Assembly (NCBI RefSeq): GCF_003219815.1
Contig: NZ_QJVD01000008.1
Location: forward strand, 122,126 to 186,125
Direction of reading: 5' to 3'
Length of the DNA stretch: 64,000 bases
Origin: Arthrobacter livingstonensis
GTDB lineage: Bacteria > Actinomycetota > Actinomycetes > Actinomycetales > Micrococcaceae
Positions 23,616 to 34,566 of this stretch are shown here, in pieces. Numbering within the stretch: the stretch's first letter is position 1; each line of letters opens with the position of its first letter. Made by a program: the position numbers and the translations under genes. Under the pieces are notes generated by a model that was not told the origin of the DNA, did no database searches, and saw only the letters and a program-made list of their open reading frames with translations.

Positions 23616-25352
23616 CTACTTTTCCCAGGGCGCCGTGATCGGGAAGTACTTCTGCAGGAAGTCCGTCACCAATTCGGCGCGTTCCGCGGCGGGGACCTCG
23701 GGGAAGCTGCCATCGTTGAGGCAGAAGAAGTCCGCATTGCGTTTGACGAGCAGTTTGGGCAGGTAGTTCAAGCCCGCCCGCGCCGTCGTGTCGATGTACC
23801 GGACCTTGGCGCCGGTTTGGATGGCGGCCCGGCCCGTGAGCAGCCCGTAGTAGTGGTAGAGCGAGTTGGTGACGGAAATGTTCTCCGCCGCGCGAAAGGT
23901 ACTGGCCGCGGTGGCCCTGAACTCCGCGGGGAACTCGCGCTCCATCTCCGCCATGACACTGCGGCGCAGCGGCGCGGCCGCATGCTCCAGGTGCCGGGTG
24001 GTGATGCGCCCAAACCGGTCCCACAGAAGCTTCCTGTTCACCCGGGCCGCGTTCTCAAAGCCGCTGCGCTCGGCGTCGTTCCCGCCCAGGCCGATCCTGG
24101 TCTCCGCTTCGATGAACTTCGTGATCCCCCCGGGCGTGAAGAACATGTCCGGGCTGACGGGACGGCCGAAGAACATGTCGTCATTGGAGTACAGGAAATG
24201 TTCCGACAGGCCCTCAATGTGGTGCAGCTGGCACTCCACGGCCTGCGAATTGTGAGTGGGCAGCACCGACGGGTCGGCGAAGAACTCCTCACTGCGGACC
24301 ACGGTCACCGACGGGTGCTCCGCCAGCCAGGAGGGCGTGGGGGAGTCCGTGGCGATGAAGACGCGCCGAATCCACGGCGCAAAGGTGTAGACGGAGCGCA
24401 GCGCGTACTTGAGCTCGTCGATCTGCCGGAACCGGGCCTCATGATCGTCACCCTCGCCCACCACCACGTCCTTCATCCGGGCGCGCCTGGCGGCAATGTA
24501 TTCGGGTGAGCTGCCGTCGACCCAGGAGAAGACCAGGTCAATGTCGAAGCCGATGTCGGAGGCGTGGTCGGCGAACATGTTCTCAATGGTCGGCCAGAGG
24601 AGCCCGTACCTTTCCACGGTGCCGCGGACGGCGTCCTGGGCCAGCAGCGTCCGGCGGGTCAGTGAGTTCTCGACGGGCAGCACCAATTCCTCGCCCTCAA
24701 AGCTCCACAGCTCAATCTGGACCCCCAGCGACGCACCGTAGCCCAGCCCGCCGTCGGGTTCCCACCGAGGCCTATAGAGACGCAGAATCCGGGACTTGCG
24801 GTTCCTGGCCAACGTCCCGTCGGCCACCAGCAACGCGGACTTCTTCCGGGCATCCACGGTCATCGCATAAAACGGTTCGTTGGCGCACGCCTCAACAAGT
24901 GCCTTCCGCAGCGCGGCCCGGTCGTTCCAGTCGACCGAGATCACCGGGCGTTCGTCGTTTCCGCGCACCAGCAGGTAGTTCAGCCCGGCAGCCTCGAGGG
25001 CTCCGCGGACGAACAACAGGTCTTCGACCATGGCCTCGTTCGGTGTGCGGTCGCGGTTGACCAGCACGTACCTGCCGCGGTGACGGACGACGTCGGACCT
25101 GTCCTTGAAGCGGGCGGCGGCGGACGGCGGGGTTTCCTCCACGAGGTCAATGTCATCGTCGGTCGCGGGATTGCCATAGTAGACATCATGCGCGGCGGTT
25201 ACGTCTGTAATGGGGGCTCCAATGCTGTGTCGAAAAAGGCGGTGCCAGGAAAAAGTAGGGGTCTCCTTGAATAATAGTCCGTGCGCGGCACGGGGGGCAC
25301 CAAAATGAGGTGCGGGTCCGGGGCCGGTCGCCAGGGTCGCAGTTGCACCCAA
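23616..25352 (-). CDS. Stealth-family sugar-phosphate transferase (cell-surface polysaccharide)
   Basis: Up to 578 residues. Stealth CR1 (IDLVFSWVDGSSPEYIAARR) lies near residue 265. CR2 (RFRQIDELKYALRSVYTFAP, then VLPTHNSQAVECQLHHIEGL, FLYSNDDMFFGR) and C-terminal CR3/CR4 (ATAASTFRAAENISVTNSLY, then HYYGLLTGRAA) follow. These enzymes transfer hexose-1-phosphate to build phosphodiester-linked wall or capsule polymers. The N-terminal 250 residues are an extra domain usual in actinobacterial members. The start is uncertain: TTG 25352 has no good ribosome-binding site, while AAGGAG at about 25267 is not followed by an in-frame ATG/GTG. Confidence 0.88.
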   Translation of the reverse strand: MGATATLATGPGPAPHFGAPRAAHGLLFKETPTFSWHRLFRHSIGAPITDVTAAHDVYYGNPATDDDIDLVEETPPSAAARFKDRSDVVRHRGRYVLVNRDRTPNEAMVEDLLFVRGALEAAGLNYLLVRGNDERPVISVDWNDRAALRKALVEACANEPFYAMTVDARKKSALLVADGTLARNRKSRILRLYRPRWEPDGGLGYGASLGVQIELWSFEGEELVLPVENSLTRRTLLAQDAVRGTVERYGLLWPTIENMFADHASDIGFDIDLVFSWVDGSSPEYIAARRARMKDVVVGEGDDHEARFRQIDELKYALRSVYTFAPWIRRVFIATDSPTPSWLAEHPSVTVVRSEEFFADPSVLPTHNSQAVECQLHHIEGLSEHFLYSNDDMFFGRPVSPDMFFTPGGITKFIEAETRIGLGGNDAERSGFENAARVNRKLLWDRFGRITTRHLEHAAAPLRRSVMAEMEREFPAEFRATAASTFRAAENISVTNSLYHYYGLLTGRAAIQTGAKVRYIDTTARAGLNYLPKLLVKRNADFFCLNDGSFPEVPAAERAELVTDFLQKYFPITAPWEK

Positions 25353-25403
25353 CCCTCACCATGGCCGGCTTCCCAGCTTTCCGGTCTGCCACCGCCCGGC
25401 TGG

Positions 25404-25901
25404 TCAGAGCCGGGCCAGGCGGGCCCGGGCGAAGCTGTACAGTCCGTACGCTGATAGCCCCACGCCAATGAGGAGCAGGATTGCCTCCCCGAAGGGCAGC
25501 GCGGTGAGGGCTTTTAGCGCGCCGTCAAGACCGGAGGCATCCTGCGGGTCGACCCTGACGGCCGCGACGACGAACACGATGCCAAGCCTGAGGATGGCAA
25601 TGCCCTTGGCGATATATCCCGTCATCGCCAGCACGACGACGGCCAGTTCCGAACCGCTGGCAGGCAGGGCGATGTCGTCGCGGAACTTTTGCCTGGCGCC
25701 CTTGTAGATGAAGTAGCCGCCAATGCCGGCCGTGACGGTTCCCACGACGATGAGCAGTGCCTGCCCGTCGGGAAGGTGGAAAAGGGTTCCGCTGGCCTGG
25801 CGCGTGGTGGTCGACGACCATCCCGCCGGGCAGCTTCGTCAGCTGGGCAAACGCACCGGACTGGTCTGATTCCCCGCTGTGGTGGAGGGCGATGTATTCC
25901 A
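25404..25901 (-). pseudogene. DUF1206 membrane protein relic with internal deletion/frameshift
   Basis: DUF1206 proteins have three repeats of paired membrane helices in about 270 residues. Here the last repeat is good (MTGYIAKGIAILRLGIVFVV, DASGLDGALKALTALPFGEA, ending YSFARARLARL). The second begins QASGTLFHLPDGQALLIVVG. Part of the first repeat (YIALHHSGESDQSGAFAQLT) lies in a different frame upstream, and the sequence between repeats one and two is missing. The gene has lost its N-terminus and is broken. Confidence 0.65.
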
Positions 25902-26348
25902 TCAGCAGGTGCGTGAGTGCGCGCCATGGATGCGTTCGCCGGGGAGGACAACGGTTCTTGCGGTGTCGATGCCCATGAGGGCGCCCAGGGGATCCAGGAC
26001 GTCAATTCCGAGGTTGCGGGCCAGAAGGTTGCCTGTTCCCAACGGCACCAAACCCATGGGGGTGTCCGTGCCGGCGAGGACTCCAGCGACACAACGGACG
26101 GTCCCGTCCCCGCCGGCAGCGATGACGACGTCGGTCCCGGCTGCGAGGGCCTCCTTTGCAGTCTGGGAAATGTCGAGCTGTACCGAATAGTAACCCGGAC
26201 GGACGCGGGGCGTGCCCATCCGCGTGGCTGGCCGCCTGCGGGAGTGGTGACGCGCTCCGGCGCAACGGCAGGCGCGGGTAGATCGCCAGCAAGCAGCCGC
26301 GGCATCGGATGACGGCCGGTCCACGGCAACGTATAAGGAAGGCGGCAA
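25902..26348 (-). pseudogene. Diacylglycerol kinase catalytic-domain fragment
   Basis: The minus frame contains the lipid-kinase core TDVVIAAGGDGTVRCVAGVL and MGLVPLGTGNLLARNLGIDV, then stops soon after (HGAHSRTC). The N-terminal nucleotide-loop region and the whole C-terminal half of a normal ~300-residue enzyme are absent. The frame abuts the DUF1206 fragment, as if one deletion had removed the intervening DNA. Confidence 0.65.
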
Positions 26349-26613
26349 CCGTTGATCCTCTCCTCCACGCGCCAGAACATGCGCTGAACTGCGGCATTAA
26401 AGTTGGACCGCAGAATTTGGGTTCCTCGACTGCAAGGCGCTGGGTCCCCATGTGGCCTTCCATATTGGGATTGTAGGCCGACACGCCGACCGTCATCTCC
26501 GGATGCGGCAAAACGCCGTCCCTCCGGTGAGTATGCTTAGCGTCACCCAGCATGCCGGGCACAGCCGACACCGACGGTGAGTGCCGTGCAGTGCCATCAT
26601 AAGAAATGCCTCC
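26349..26613. other. Upstream region of the treX operon
   Basis: No gene is recognised here. It precedes the AGGAGGA ribosome-binding site at 26614-26620 and should hold the promoter of treXYZ. I cannot identify confident -35/-10 boxes. Confidence 0.35.
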
Positions 26614-26623
26614 AGGAGGACAC

Positions 26624-28864
26624 ATGGAAATTTGGCCCGGAAGTGCCTACCCCCTGGGGGCATCCTTTGACGGAACCGGAACGAACTTTGCCTTGTTCAG
26701 CGAGCGGGCGGAAAGCGTTGAACTTTGCCTCCTGGCGGATGACCTTTCGGAAACGCGCATCGAGGTGACTGAAGTGGACGGGTACATTTGGCACTGCTAT
26801 CTGCCCCAGGTCCAGCCGGGGCAGAAATATGGTTACCGCGTTCACGGAGCCTACGAACCCGAAAATGGCCAACGGTTCAATGCCAACAAACTTCTCCTTG
26901 ACCCGTACGCCAAGTCCATTCACGGACAAATTGACTGGGACCCCGCACTTTTCTCCTATGACTTCGGCGATCCGGACTCCCGCAATGACACCGACTCGGC
27001 TCCGCACACGATGTACAGCGTGGTCATAAACCCCTTCTTTGACTGGGACGGGGACCGCCAGCTGCACATTCCCTACCACGAAACCGTCATCTACGAGGCC
27101 CACGTCAAAGGCATGACCGAGCTGCACCCGGAGGTCCCGGAAGAGCAGCGCGGATCGTATGCCGGCATCGCCCACCCTGCCGTGATCGAGCACTTCAAAA
27201 AGCTCGGAATCACGGCAGTGGAGCTCATGCCCGTCCACCAGTTCGTCAACGACGGCACACTCGCGGAGAAGGGCCTGAACAACTACTGGGGATACAACAC
27301 CATTGGCTTCTTCGCGCCGCAGAACACCTACAGCTCCGCCGGCGACTCCGGACACCAGGTCCAGGAGTTCAAGGCCATGGTCCGGGACCTGCACCGGGCA
27401 GGCATCGAAGTCATCCTTGACGTGGTGTACAACCACACGGCCGAAGGCAACCACCTGGGCCCCACCTTGTCATTCAAGGGCATCGACAATGCGGCCTACT
27501 ACCGTCTGGTCGATGACGACCTGAAGCACTACACGGACTACACAGGAACCGGGAATTCACTCAACGTCCGGCACCCCCATTCCCTGCAACTGATCATGGA
27601 TTCGCTGCGGTACTGGGTCACGGACATGCATGTGGACGGCTTCCGGTTCGACCTCGCCTCCACGTTGGCCCGCGAGTTTTACGACGTCGACAAGCTCTCC
27701 ACCTTCTTCGAAATGGTCCAGCAGGACCCAGTCGTCTCCCAGGTCAAGCTCATTGCCGAGCCGTGGGACGTGGGCCCGGGCGGTTACCAGGTGGGCAACT
27801 TCCCGCCGCAGTGGAGTGAATGGAACGGCAAATACCGTGACACCGTCCGTGACTTTTGGCGTGGTGAGCCGTCCACGCTCGGTGAATTCGCCTCGCGGCT
27901 GACGGGCTCCGCGGACCTCTACGAAAGTTCCAGCCGGCGCCCGGTGGCATCCATCAATTTCGTTACCGCCCACGACGGTTTCACGCTGCGCGATCTCGTC
28001 TCGTACAACGAAAAGCACAATGAAGCCAACGGTGAGGACAACAGCGATGGCGAGTCGCACAACCGCTCCTGGAACTGCGGTGCGGAGGGCGAGTCCGACG
28101 ACGACGCCGTCCTGACCCTGCGTGCCCGCCAACAACGCAACTTCATCGCCACGCTCCTGCTCTCGCAGGGAGTTCCAATGCTCCTGCATGGCGACGAGCT
28201 CGGCCGCACCCAGCAAGGCAACAACAACTCCTACTGCCAGGATTCCGAGCTCAGCTGGGTGCATTGGGAGGCCAGGGACCAACCTCTCCTGGAGTTCACC
28301 GCCGTCGTCAACAAGCTGCGCCACGACCATCCCACGTTCCGGCGGAGCCGCTTCTTCGACGGCCGCCCCGTACGCCGCGGCGAAGGCGAGAAGCTTCCGG
28401 ACATCGTTTGGCTCAAACCCGACGGAACGGAAATGCTTCCCGAGGATTGGGACAGCGGTTTTGGCCGGACCATTGGTGTGTACTACAACGGGGACGGCAT
28501 CCGGGAACAGGACGCCCGGGGCCGGCGGATCACTGACGACAGCTTTCTCATGGGCTTCAATGCCCATGGCGACAGTGTGGACTTCCAGCTCCCGAGCGAG
28601 GAATATTCGCCCTTCTGGGAAATCATGGTGGACACCGCGGACCGCGGCGACACCATACCGCTCAAGGCCGGATCCGTAGTGAAACTGGAGTCCAAGTCCC
28701 TCGTCGTGCTGCGTGCGTCGTCGGGTCCGGAGACCTCGGTGGACTACTCGGCCGCCGCATCGCTGGCCGCCATGGCGACGGAGGAGACCGACGAGACCGG
28801 GGCTGCCGACGTTGAGGCTCAGCGGGCGGGGGCAGCGGCCGGAACCGCCGGGGTCCCGTCGTGA
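26624..28864 (+). CDS. glgX: Glycogen debranching enzyme GlgX/TreX (GH13)
   Basis: 746 residues. Removes alpha-1,6 branches from glycogen and supplies linear maltodextrins to TreY. It has an N-terminal CBM48 ([20 protein letters not shown]) and a GH13 barrel with [11 protein letters not shown], the nucleophile GFRFDLAS, the acid/base IAEPWD and the stabiliser [13 protein letters not shown] 26624 is chosen for the preceding AGGAGGA; an ATG at 26606 is unlikely. The tail beyond about residue 700 is Ala/Glu-rich. The stop overlaps treY as GTGA. Confidence 0.95.
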   Translation: MEIWPGSAYPLGASFDGTGTNFALFSERAESVELCLLADDLSETRIEVTEVDGYIWHCYLPQVQPGQKYGYRVHGAYEPENGQRFNANKLLLDPYAKSIHGQIDWDPALFSYDFGDPDSRNDTDSAPHTMYSVVINPFFDWDGDRQLHIPYHETVIYEAHVKGMTELHPEVPEEQRGSYAGIAHPAVIEHFKKLGITAVELMPVHQFVNDGTLAEKGLNNYWGYNTIGFFAPQNTYSSAGDSGHQVQEFKAMVRDLHRAGIEVILDVVYNHTAEGNHLGPTLSFKGIDNAAYYRLVDDDLKHYTDYTGTGNSLNVRHPHSLQLIMDSLRYWVTDMHVDGFRFDLASTLAREFYDVDKLSTFFEMVQQDPVVSQVKLIAEPWDVGPGGYQVGNFPPQWSEWNGKYRDTVRDFWRGEPSTLGEFASRLTGSADLYESSSRRPVASINFVTAHDGFTLRDLVSYNEKHNEANGEDNSDGESHNRSWNCGAEGESDDDAVLTLRARQQRNFIATLLLSQGVPMLLHGDELGRTQQGNNNSYCQDSELSWVHWEARDQPLLEFTAVVNKLRHDHPTFRRSRFFDGRPVRRGEGEKLPDIVWLKPDGTEMLPEDWDSGFGRTIGVYYNGDGIREQDARGRRITDDSFLMGFNAHGDSVDFQLPSEEYSPFWEIMVDTADRGDTIPLKAGSVVKLESKSLVVLRASSGPETSVDYSAAASLAAMATEETDETGAADVEAQRAGAAAGTAGVPS

Positions 28865-31212
28865 GAACCCCTGCCTCCACCTATCGGCTGCAGATCCGGC
28901 CGGACTTCACCCTTCTGGACGCAGCCGGGACCGTGCCCTATTTGAAGTCGCTCGGCGTCGACTGGCTCTACCTTTCACCCATCCTCACTGCCGAACGGGG
29001 TTCCGCCCACGGCTACGATGTCACAGACCCATCCGCCGTCGATCCGGAGCGCGGAGGACCTGAGGGACTTCTGGCCGTTTCCAGGGCAGCCCGCGAAGCT
29101 GGGCTTGGGATTCTCGTCGACATCGTTCCCAACCACGTGGGGGTGGCCACTCCATCCCAAAATCGCTGGTGGTGGTCGCTCCTGGAGAACGGCAGGGAGT
29201 CCCCCCATGCCCAGGCATTCGATGTTGATTGGGATGCGGGCAACGGCCGCGTCCGGATCCCGATCCTGGGTGAGGACTCCGACATCGACGTCCTTGAGAT
29301 CAAGGACGGAGCGCTGTGCTACTACGAGCACCGCTTCCCGCTCGCACCGGGCAGCTACGCCGACGGTGACGACCCGCGCCAGGTTCACAACCGGCAGCAC
29401 TACGAACTGATCGGCTGGCGCCGCGCCGACAACGAGCTGAACTATCGACGTTTCTTCGCCGTCAATTCACTCGCCGGAATCCGGGTGGAGGTCCCCGAAG
29501 TTTTTGACGAGGCCCACGCCGAGATCCTCCGATGGTTCAGGGAGGGCCTGATTGACGGACTGCGGATCGACCACCCCGACGGTCTGGCCTACCCGGAAAG
29601 CTATCTGCGCAGGCTGCGCGCGGCCACGGGCGGGCGCTACCTGCTGATCGAGAAGATCCTCGAGCCGGGGGAGTCCCTCCCTGCCGCGTTCGACTGCGAC
29701 GGAACCACCGGCTACGACGCTCTCGCGGATGTGGATCGGGTCTTTGTCGACGCCGACGGCCGGGCGGGGCTCGATGCCTTGGACGCTAAGCTGCGCGGCG
29801 GCGTGCCCAACTATGGCGGGATGATCCACGACACCAAGCGCCGGATCACTGACGGGATCCTGCACTCGGAGGTGCTGCGCATGGCCCGCCTGGTGCCTGC
29901 CGGTGCAGGCCTCGGCCTGGAAGAATCCGCCGAGGCGCTTTCCGAAATCATTGCCGCGTTCCCGGTCTACCGCACCTATCTGCCCGAGGGGCGGGAGATA
30001 CTCCGCGGCGCGTGCGCACTGGCGGTCCGCCGCCGCCCGACGCTGGCGGCTGGCGTGAACCTGCTGCTCCCGCTCCTGCTGGAGACCGGGACTGATAAGG
30101 CGGGCGAGCTCGGCCGCCGCTTTCAGCAGACCTCGGGCATGGTGATGGCCAAGGGCGTGGAGGACACCGCATTCTTCCGCTATACGCGGCTGGGGAGCCT
30201 GACAGAAGTGGGGGCCGATCCGACCGAGTTCGCCATCGAGCCGCACGAATTTCATGCGCGGATGGGCCGCCGACAGGCCGAAAATCCACTGTCCATGACG
30301 ACCCTGAGCACCCACGACACCAAGCGCAGCGAGGATACCCGGGCCCGGATCTCCGTGCTGGCCGAGCTGGCGCCGGAATGGGAGCGCACCCTGGACCGGC
30401 TGCAGGAACTCGCGCCGCTTCCGGACGGCCCGCTCGCCAACCTCCTGTGGCAGTCTGTCGCGGGGGTATGGCCGGCGGACCGTGAACGGCTGCAGTCCTA
30501 TGCGCGGAAGGCTGCACGGGAAGCCGGCAACTCGACAAACTGGACCGACCCGGACCCTGGCTTTGAAGCGAAAGTTGCCGCCGCCGTCGACGCTGCCTTC
30601 GACAACGACGAGGTCCGTGCGGAACTGGAATCCCTGGTTTGCCTGCTGGAGCCCTACGGTGACTCCAACGCACTGGCGGCGAAACTCGTGCAGCTGACGA
30701 TGCCAGGGGTGCCGGATGTGTATCAGGGCACCGAATTCTGGGACCGGTCGCTGACGGATCCGGACAACCGCAGGGATGTCAATTTCGCCGCCCGCCGGCG
30801 CTCACTTCAGGCACTCGACTCCGGTGAGGGTCCGTCGTCGTACCGGTCCGATGCGGCGAAATTGCTGGTCACCTCACGGGCGTTGCGGCTGCGTCGCGAC
30901 CGTCCCGGGCTCTTCACCGGCTATGCGCCCGTCGCGGTGACGGGCGCAGCCACGGCGCACCTGCTCGCGTTTAGCCGTGGCAGCAGGGCAGGTGAGGGGG
31001 CCCTGACGCTCGTTACCCGGCTGCCTCGCGGTCTGGAGGAAGGCGGCGGCTGGCGGGACACCGCCATCTCCCTTGCCGCGGAAATGACGGATGAGTTGAC
31101 TGGCCAAAGCTTCGGTCCGGGAGAAGCTGCGGTGGGTGACATCCTGAATCAGTACCCCATGGCCCTCCTCGCGCCTGCGGGGAAGCGTGGAGACGGGGGA
31201 CGGCCGAAGTAG
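28861..31212 (+). CDS. treY: Maltooligosyl trehalose synthase
   Basis: 783 residues, GH13. Converts the reducing-end alpha-1,4 bond of maltodextrins to alpha-1,1, giving maltooligosyltrehalose. Motifs are the N-terminal [26 protein letters not shown], the nucleophile [24 protein letters not shown] and [16 protein letters not shown]. Length is normal. GTG 28861 overlaps the glgX stop by 4 bases, so translation is coupled. The product is the substrate of TreZ encoded next. Confidence 0.96.
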   Translation: MRTPASTYRLQIRPDFTLLDAAGTVPYLKSLGVDWLYLSPILTAERGSAHGYDVTDPSAVDPERGGPEGLLAVSRAAREAGLGILVDIVPNHVGVATPSQNRWWWSLLENGRESPHAQAFDVDWDAGNGRVRIPILGEDSDIDVLEIKDGALCYYEHRFPLAPGSYADGDDPRQVHNRQHYELIGWRRADNELNYRRFFAVNSLAGIRVEVPEVFDEAHAEILRWFREGLIDGLRIDHPDGLAYPESYLRRLRAATGGRYLLIEKILEPGESLPAAFDCDGTTGYDALADVDRVFVDADGRAGLDALDAKLRGGVPNYGGMIHDTKRRITDGILHSEVLRMARLVPAGAGLGLEESAEALSEIIAAFPVYRTYLPEGREILRGACALAVRRRPTLAAGVNLLLPLLLETGTDKAGELGRRFQQTSGMVMAKGVEDTAFFRYTRLGSLTEVGADPTEFAIEPHEFHARMGRRQAENPLSMTTLSTHDTKRSEDTRARISVLAELAPEWERTLDRLQELAPLPDGPLANLLWQSVAGVWPADRERLQSYARKAAREAGNSTNWTDPDPGFEAKVAAAVDAAFDNDEVRAELESLVCLLEPYGDSNALAAKLVQLTMPGVPDVYQGTEFWDRSLTDPDNRRDVNFAARRRSLQALDSGEGPSSYRSDAAKLLVTSRALRLRRDRPGLFTGYAPVAVTGAATAHLLAFSRGSRAGEGALTLVTRLPRGLEEGGGWRDTAISLAAEMTDELTGQSFGPGEAAVGDILNQYPMALLAPAGKRGDGGRPK

Positions 31213-31258
31213 CGGGAAATGTCGAGTTGCGAACCACGGAAGGCGAGGGAATGTTGAA

Positions 31259-33043
31259 ATGACGTTGCATGGACCAGGGAGCGGACGCTTTGACCTCTGG
31301 GCGCCCGAGGCCGGCACGGTCACGCTGGTGGCCGGAGACCGCAGGCATTCCATGACCCGCCGCGCGGGCGGCGCGGCCGGCAACTCGGGATGGTGGACGG
31401 CTGCCGGGGCGCCGGCCGAGGGGGAAACCGATTACGGCTACCTGCTGGATGCGGACACCACGCCCCTGCCGGACCCCCGCTCGCGGCGGCAGCCCCATGG
31501 GGTCCACGAGCTGTCGCGGACTTTCGACCCGTCAGTTCACGCATGGAAGGACACTCAGTGGAAGGGCCGCGAGTTGGCTGGCGCAGTCATTTACGAGCTG
31601 CATCTGGGCACCTTCACCTCCGTTGGCACCCTCGGGGCCGCCATTGAAAAGTTGGACTACCTGTCCCAGCTGGGCATCGACTTCGTGGAACTGCTGCCGG
31701 TCAACGGATTCGACGGCACACACAACTGGGGGTATGACGGCGTCCTCTGGTATGCGGTGCACGAAGCCTATGGCGGACCGGCTGCCTACCAGAAGTTCGT
31801 CGACGCCGCGCATGCGGTGGGAATCGGCGTCATTCAGGACGTGGTGTACAACCACTTGGGCCCGAGCGGGAATTACCTTCCCCGTTTCGGGCCGTACCTC
31901 CAATCGGGGGAGGGCAACACGTGGGGCGACTCGGTCAATCTTGACGGACCCGGCTCGGACACTGTTCGGGAGTACATCCTCGACAACGCCGGCATGTGGT
32001 TGCGCGACTACCATGTGGACGGACTTCGGCTTGACGCCGTCCACGCGTTCAAGGATTCCCGTGCCATGCAGCTGCTCGAGGAATTCGGCGCCCTCGCCGA
32101 TGCCGTTTCCGCCGAAACCGGCCGCCCGGTGTCGATGATCGCGGAATCGGACCTCAACGACCCGCGGCTGATCTACCGGCGGAACGTCAATGGAGACGGA
32201 CTTGCCGGACAGTGGAGCGACGACTTCCACCACGCCGTGCACGCCAACGTCAGCGGCGAGTCCGACGGATATTATGAAGACTTCACTGCCCTGGGATCCC
32301 TGGCCAAGGTCCTGCAACAGGGCTTTTTCCACGACGGAACCTACTCCAGCTTCCGCGGCCGACACCATGGCCGTCAGATCAACCCTGCCCTGGTGGGACC
32401 GGCAGCCCTGGTGGTGTGCAACCAAAACCATGACCAGATCGGCAACCGTGCCGCCGGCGACAGGCCGTCGCAGACATTGGGCTACGGACAGCTGGCCCTT
32501 GCCGCCGTCGCCACCCTGATGTGCCCGTTCACGCCGATGCTGTTCATGGGCGAGGAATTCGGTGCGAGCACCCCATGGCAGTTCTTCACCTCCTACGCTG
32601 ATGAGGAACTCGGAGATGCAACGGCCTCGGGCAGGATCAAGGAATTCGAACAGATGGGCTGGGATCCGGCAACTGTGCCCGACCCACAGGACGACCGGAC
32701 TTTCACGCGGTCCAAGTTGAATTGGAAGGAAGCCGACGACGGCGACCATGCCCGATTGCTCGAGCTCTACCGGCGCTTGATCTCCCTGCGCCGGGCAAAC
32801 CCCGAACTGAGCGGTGCCGGTTTTGCCGACACGACGGTTGAATTCAGTGAACAGGACAAATGGCTGGTCCTGCACCGTGGCGGGCTCAGCATCGCGCTCA
32901 ACTTCTCGGCCGTTGCGCGCCAGGTCCCCATCGGCGGAAAGGCCCTGCTGCTTGCCACCGGCGACGACGTTTGCCTTGCCGTAAGTGGCCCTGCCGCCGG
33001 GCTGGAACTGCCAGGCCACAGCGCGGCGGTTCTGGCGGTTTAA
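31259..33043 (+). CDS. treZ: Maltooligosyl trehalose trehalohydrolase
   Basis: 594 residues, GH13. Releases trehalose from maltooligosyltrehalose, the last step of the TreXYZ route. The N-terminal CBM48-like domain [16 protein letters not shown] is followed by [16 protein letters not shown] and [18 protein letters not shown]. Next are the nucleophile [14 protein letters not shown], the acid/base MIAESDLND and the stabiliser [19 protein letters not shown] 31259 is preferred, with GAGGGA upstream; the frame to 31187 overlaps treY. It lies 46 bases after treY. Confidence 0.95.
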   Translation: MTLHGPGSGRFDLWAPEAGTVTLVAGDRRHSMTRRAGGAAGNSGWWTAAGAPAEGETDYGYLLDADTTPLPDPRSRRQPHGVHELSRTFDPSVHAWKDTQWKGRELAGAVIYELHLGTFTSVGTLGAAIEKLDYLSQLGIDFVELLPVNGFDGTHNWGYDGVLWYAVHEAYGGPAAYQKFVDAAHAVGIGVIQDVVYNHLGPSGNYLPRFGPYLQSGEGNTWGDSVNLDGPGSDTVREYILDNAGMWLRDYHVDGLRLDAVHAFKDSRAMQLLEEFGALADAVSAETGRPVSMIAESDLNDPRLIYRRNVNGDGLAGQWSDDFHHAVHANVSGESDGYYEDFTALGSLAKVLQQGFFHDGTYSSFRGRHHGRQINPALVGPAALVVCNQNHDQIGNRAAGDRPSQTLGYGQLALAAVATLMCPFTPMLFMGEEFGASTPWQFFTSYADEELGDATASGRIKEFEQMGWDPATVPDPQDDRTFTRSKLNWKEADDGDHARLLELYRRLISLRRANPELSGAGFADTTVEFSEQDKWLVLHRGGLSIALNFSAVARQVPIGGKALLLATGDDVCLAVSGPAAGLELPGHSAAVLAV

Positions 33044-33066
33044 ATCAAGCCGTCAGGCGTTCGCCC

Positions 33067-33099
33067 TGCGCCGCGCAGGCACAACGCCTGCGCGGCGCA
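33067..33099. terminator. Bidirectional hairpin between treZ and the pca operon
   Basis: A perfect 14-bp stem (33067-33080 with 33086-33099) around ACAAC. It lies 23 bases after treZ and 4 bases after the convergent IclR gene, so it can end both transcripts. Confidence 0.75.
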
Positions 33100-33103
33100 C
33101 CAG

Positions 33104-33907
33104 CTATCTTCCGGCGGCGAGGTCGGCGGAGACCAGGGCGGCGGTGCGCAGCAGCTGCTCCCGCACAGTGGCCAGGAACGCGCCGGGATCGTCCCGGGCA
33201 TTGACGCTTTGTGCCTGCAGGGAGACATTGACGGCGGCGGCGACGTCCCCGCCGGCGCCGTACACAGGGGCCGCCATGGACATCAGGCCGATCTCCAGTT
33301 CCTGGTCCAGCAGGCACCACCCCTGGTCCCGCACGCCGTCCAGGATCTTGCGAAGTTCCTGCTCGGTCCCGACGGCCTTCGGCGTCATGGGCGTGATCCC
33401 GTGGGCGGCAAAATACCTGTCAAGCCCGGCTGCCGGCAGCCCGGCCAGCAGCACCCGGCCCATGGAGGTGGCGTAGGCCGGGAAGCGGGTGCCCACGGTG
33501 ATGCCGACGCTCATGATGCGCCGGGCGGCGACCCTTGCGACATAGCTGATGTCGCCGCCGTCGAGCACGGCCGCCGACGTCGATTCCCCCAGCAGCGCGG
33601 AGAGCGCCTGCAGGTGGGGCTGCGCCAGCTGGGGGAGTGACAGTGCGGACAGGTAGGAATACCCCAATTGCAGCACCGACGGGGTCAGGGAGAAGTTCCT
33701 GCCGTCCGTGCGGACGTAGCCCAGCTCCACCAGCGTGTGCAGGAAGCGGCGGGACGTGGCCCGGCTTAGCTCCGTGCGTTGCGCCACCTCGGTCAGCGTC
33801 ATGGCCGGATGGTCGGCGTCGAACGCCCGGATGACGGAGAGACCGCGGGCCAGCGACTGTACATATTGGTCGCTGGCGACGGGCGGGGCGGTCTGCGCGT
33901 CCATCAT
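33104..33907 (-). CDS. pcaR: IclR-family regulator at the end of the pca operon (PcaR/PobR type)
   Basis: 267 residues. The winged helix (LARGLSVIRAFDADHPAMTL, AQRTELSRATSRRFLHTLVE) is followed by the IclR effector domain (SVGITVGTRFPAYATSMGRV, then WCLLDQELEIGLMSMAAPVY). This is the branch that controls beta-ketoadipate genes. ATG 33907 overlaps the pcaJ stop as ATGA, so the regulator is produced with the enzymes in a feedback arrangement. No separate promoter is evident. Confidence 0.88.
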   Translation of the reverse strand: MMDAQTAPPVASDQYVQSLARGLSVIRAFDADHPAMTLTEVAQRTELSRATSRRFLHTLVELGYVRTDGRNFSLTPSVLQLGYSYLSALSLPQLAQPHLQALSALLGESTSAAVLDGGDISYVARVAARRIMSVGITVGTRFPAYATSMGRVLLAGLPAAGLDRYFAAHGITPMTPKAVGTEQELRKILDGVRDQGWCLLDQELEIGLMSMAAPVYGAGGDVAAAVNVSLQAQSVNARDDPGAFLATVREQLLRTAALVSADLAAGR

Positions 33908-34566
33908 CGCAGCGGGGCCGCTTGGAGGGGCACGGGGATGCGTTGCTGCAGTTCCGCCAGCGTGGTGCCGAAGGTTTCGCGCACGCGTACGCCGTCGGCG
34001 GTGATGAGGAAGACGGCGTCGTTGGTGTAGATGCGGGTGACGCAGCCGACGCCGGTGAGCGGGTAGGTGCAGGCTTCGACCAGTTTGGAGGAGCCGTCCT
34101 TGGCGAACAGGCTCATCATGACGTAGACCTCCTTGGCGCCGGTGGCCAGGTCCATGGCGCCGCCGACGGCGGGAATCGCGTCCGGTGCCCCGGTGTGCCA
34201 GTTCGCGAGGTCCCCGGTCGCGGAAACCTGGAAGGCGCCCAGGACACAGACGTCCAGGTGGCCCCCGCGCATCATGGCGAAGGAATCGGCGTGGTGGAAA
34301 TAGGACGCCCCGGGCAGCTCCGTGACGGGGATCTTGCCAGCATTGATCAGGTCCTCGTCGATGTCGTCCCCGTGCGCTTCCGGGCCCATGCCAAGCATGC
34401 CATTTTCGGTGTGCAGCGTGACGGACTGTTCCGGGCGCAGGTAGTTCGAGACGAGGGTGGGCTGGCCGATGCCGAGGTTGACGTAGGAGCCCGCCTTGAT
34501 GTCGGACGCCACCAGGGCTGCCAGTTCGTCACGGCCCAGCCGGGCGCCTTTTTCTTGTGTGTTCAT
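33904..34566 (-). CDS. pcaJ: 3-oxoadipate CoA-transferase, beta subunit
   Basis: 220 residues. Transfers CoA from succinyl-CoA to beta-ketoadipate with PcaI. The catalytic glutamate is E54 in LHTENGMLGMGP; GHLDVCVLGAFQVSATGDLA and GAMDLATGAKEVYVMM are family blocks. The ATG overlaps the pcaI stop as ATGA and the gene overlaps pcaR by 4 bases. Normal length. Confidence 0.95.
   Translation of the reverse strand: MNTQEKGARLGRDELAALVASDIKAGSYVNLGIGQPTLVSNYLRPEQSVTLHTENGMLGMGPEAHGDDIDEDLINAGKIPVTELPGASYFHHADSFAMMRGGHLDVCVLGAFQVSATGDLANWHTGAPDAIPAVGGAMDLATGAKEVYVMMSLFAKDGSSKLVEACTYPLTGVGCVTRIYTNDAVFLITADGVRVRETFGTTLAELQQRIPVPLQAAPLR

Noticed and set aside
23073-24509. Plus-strand 478-codon frame spanning the phosphoesterase end and the Stealth gene
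   Set aside because: Shadow of two real genes; no family features.
29467-33019. Long minus-strand frames opposite treY and treZ
   Set aside because: Antisense shadows of GH13 genes whose catalytic residues are intact.
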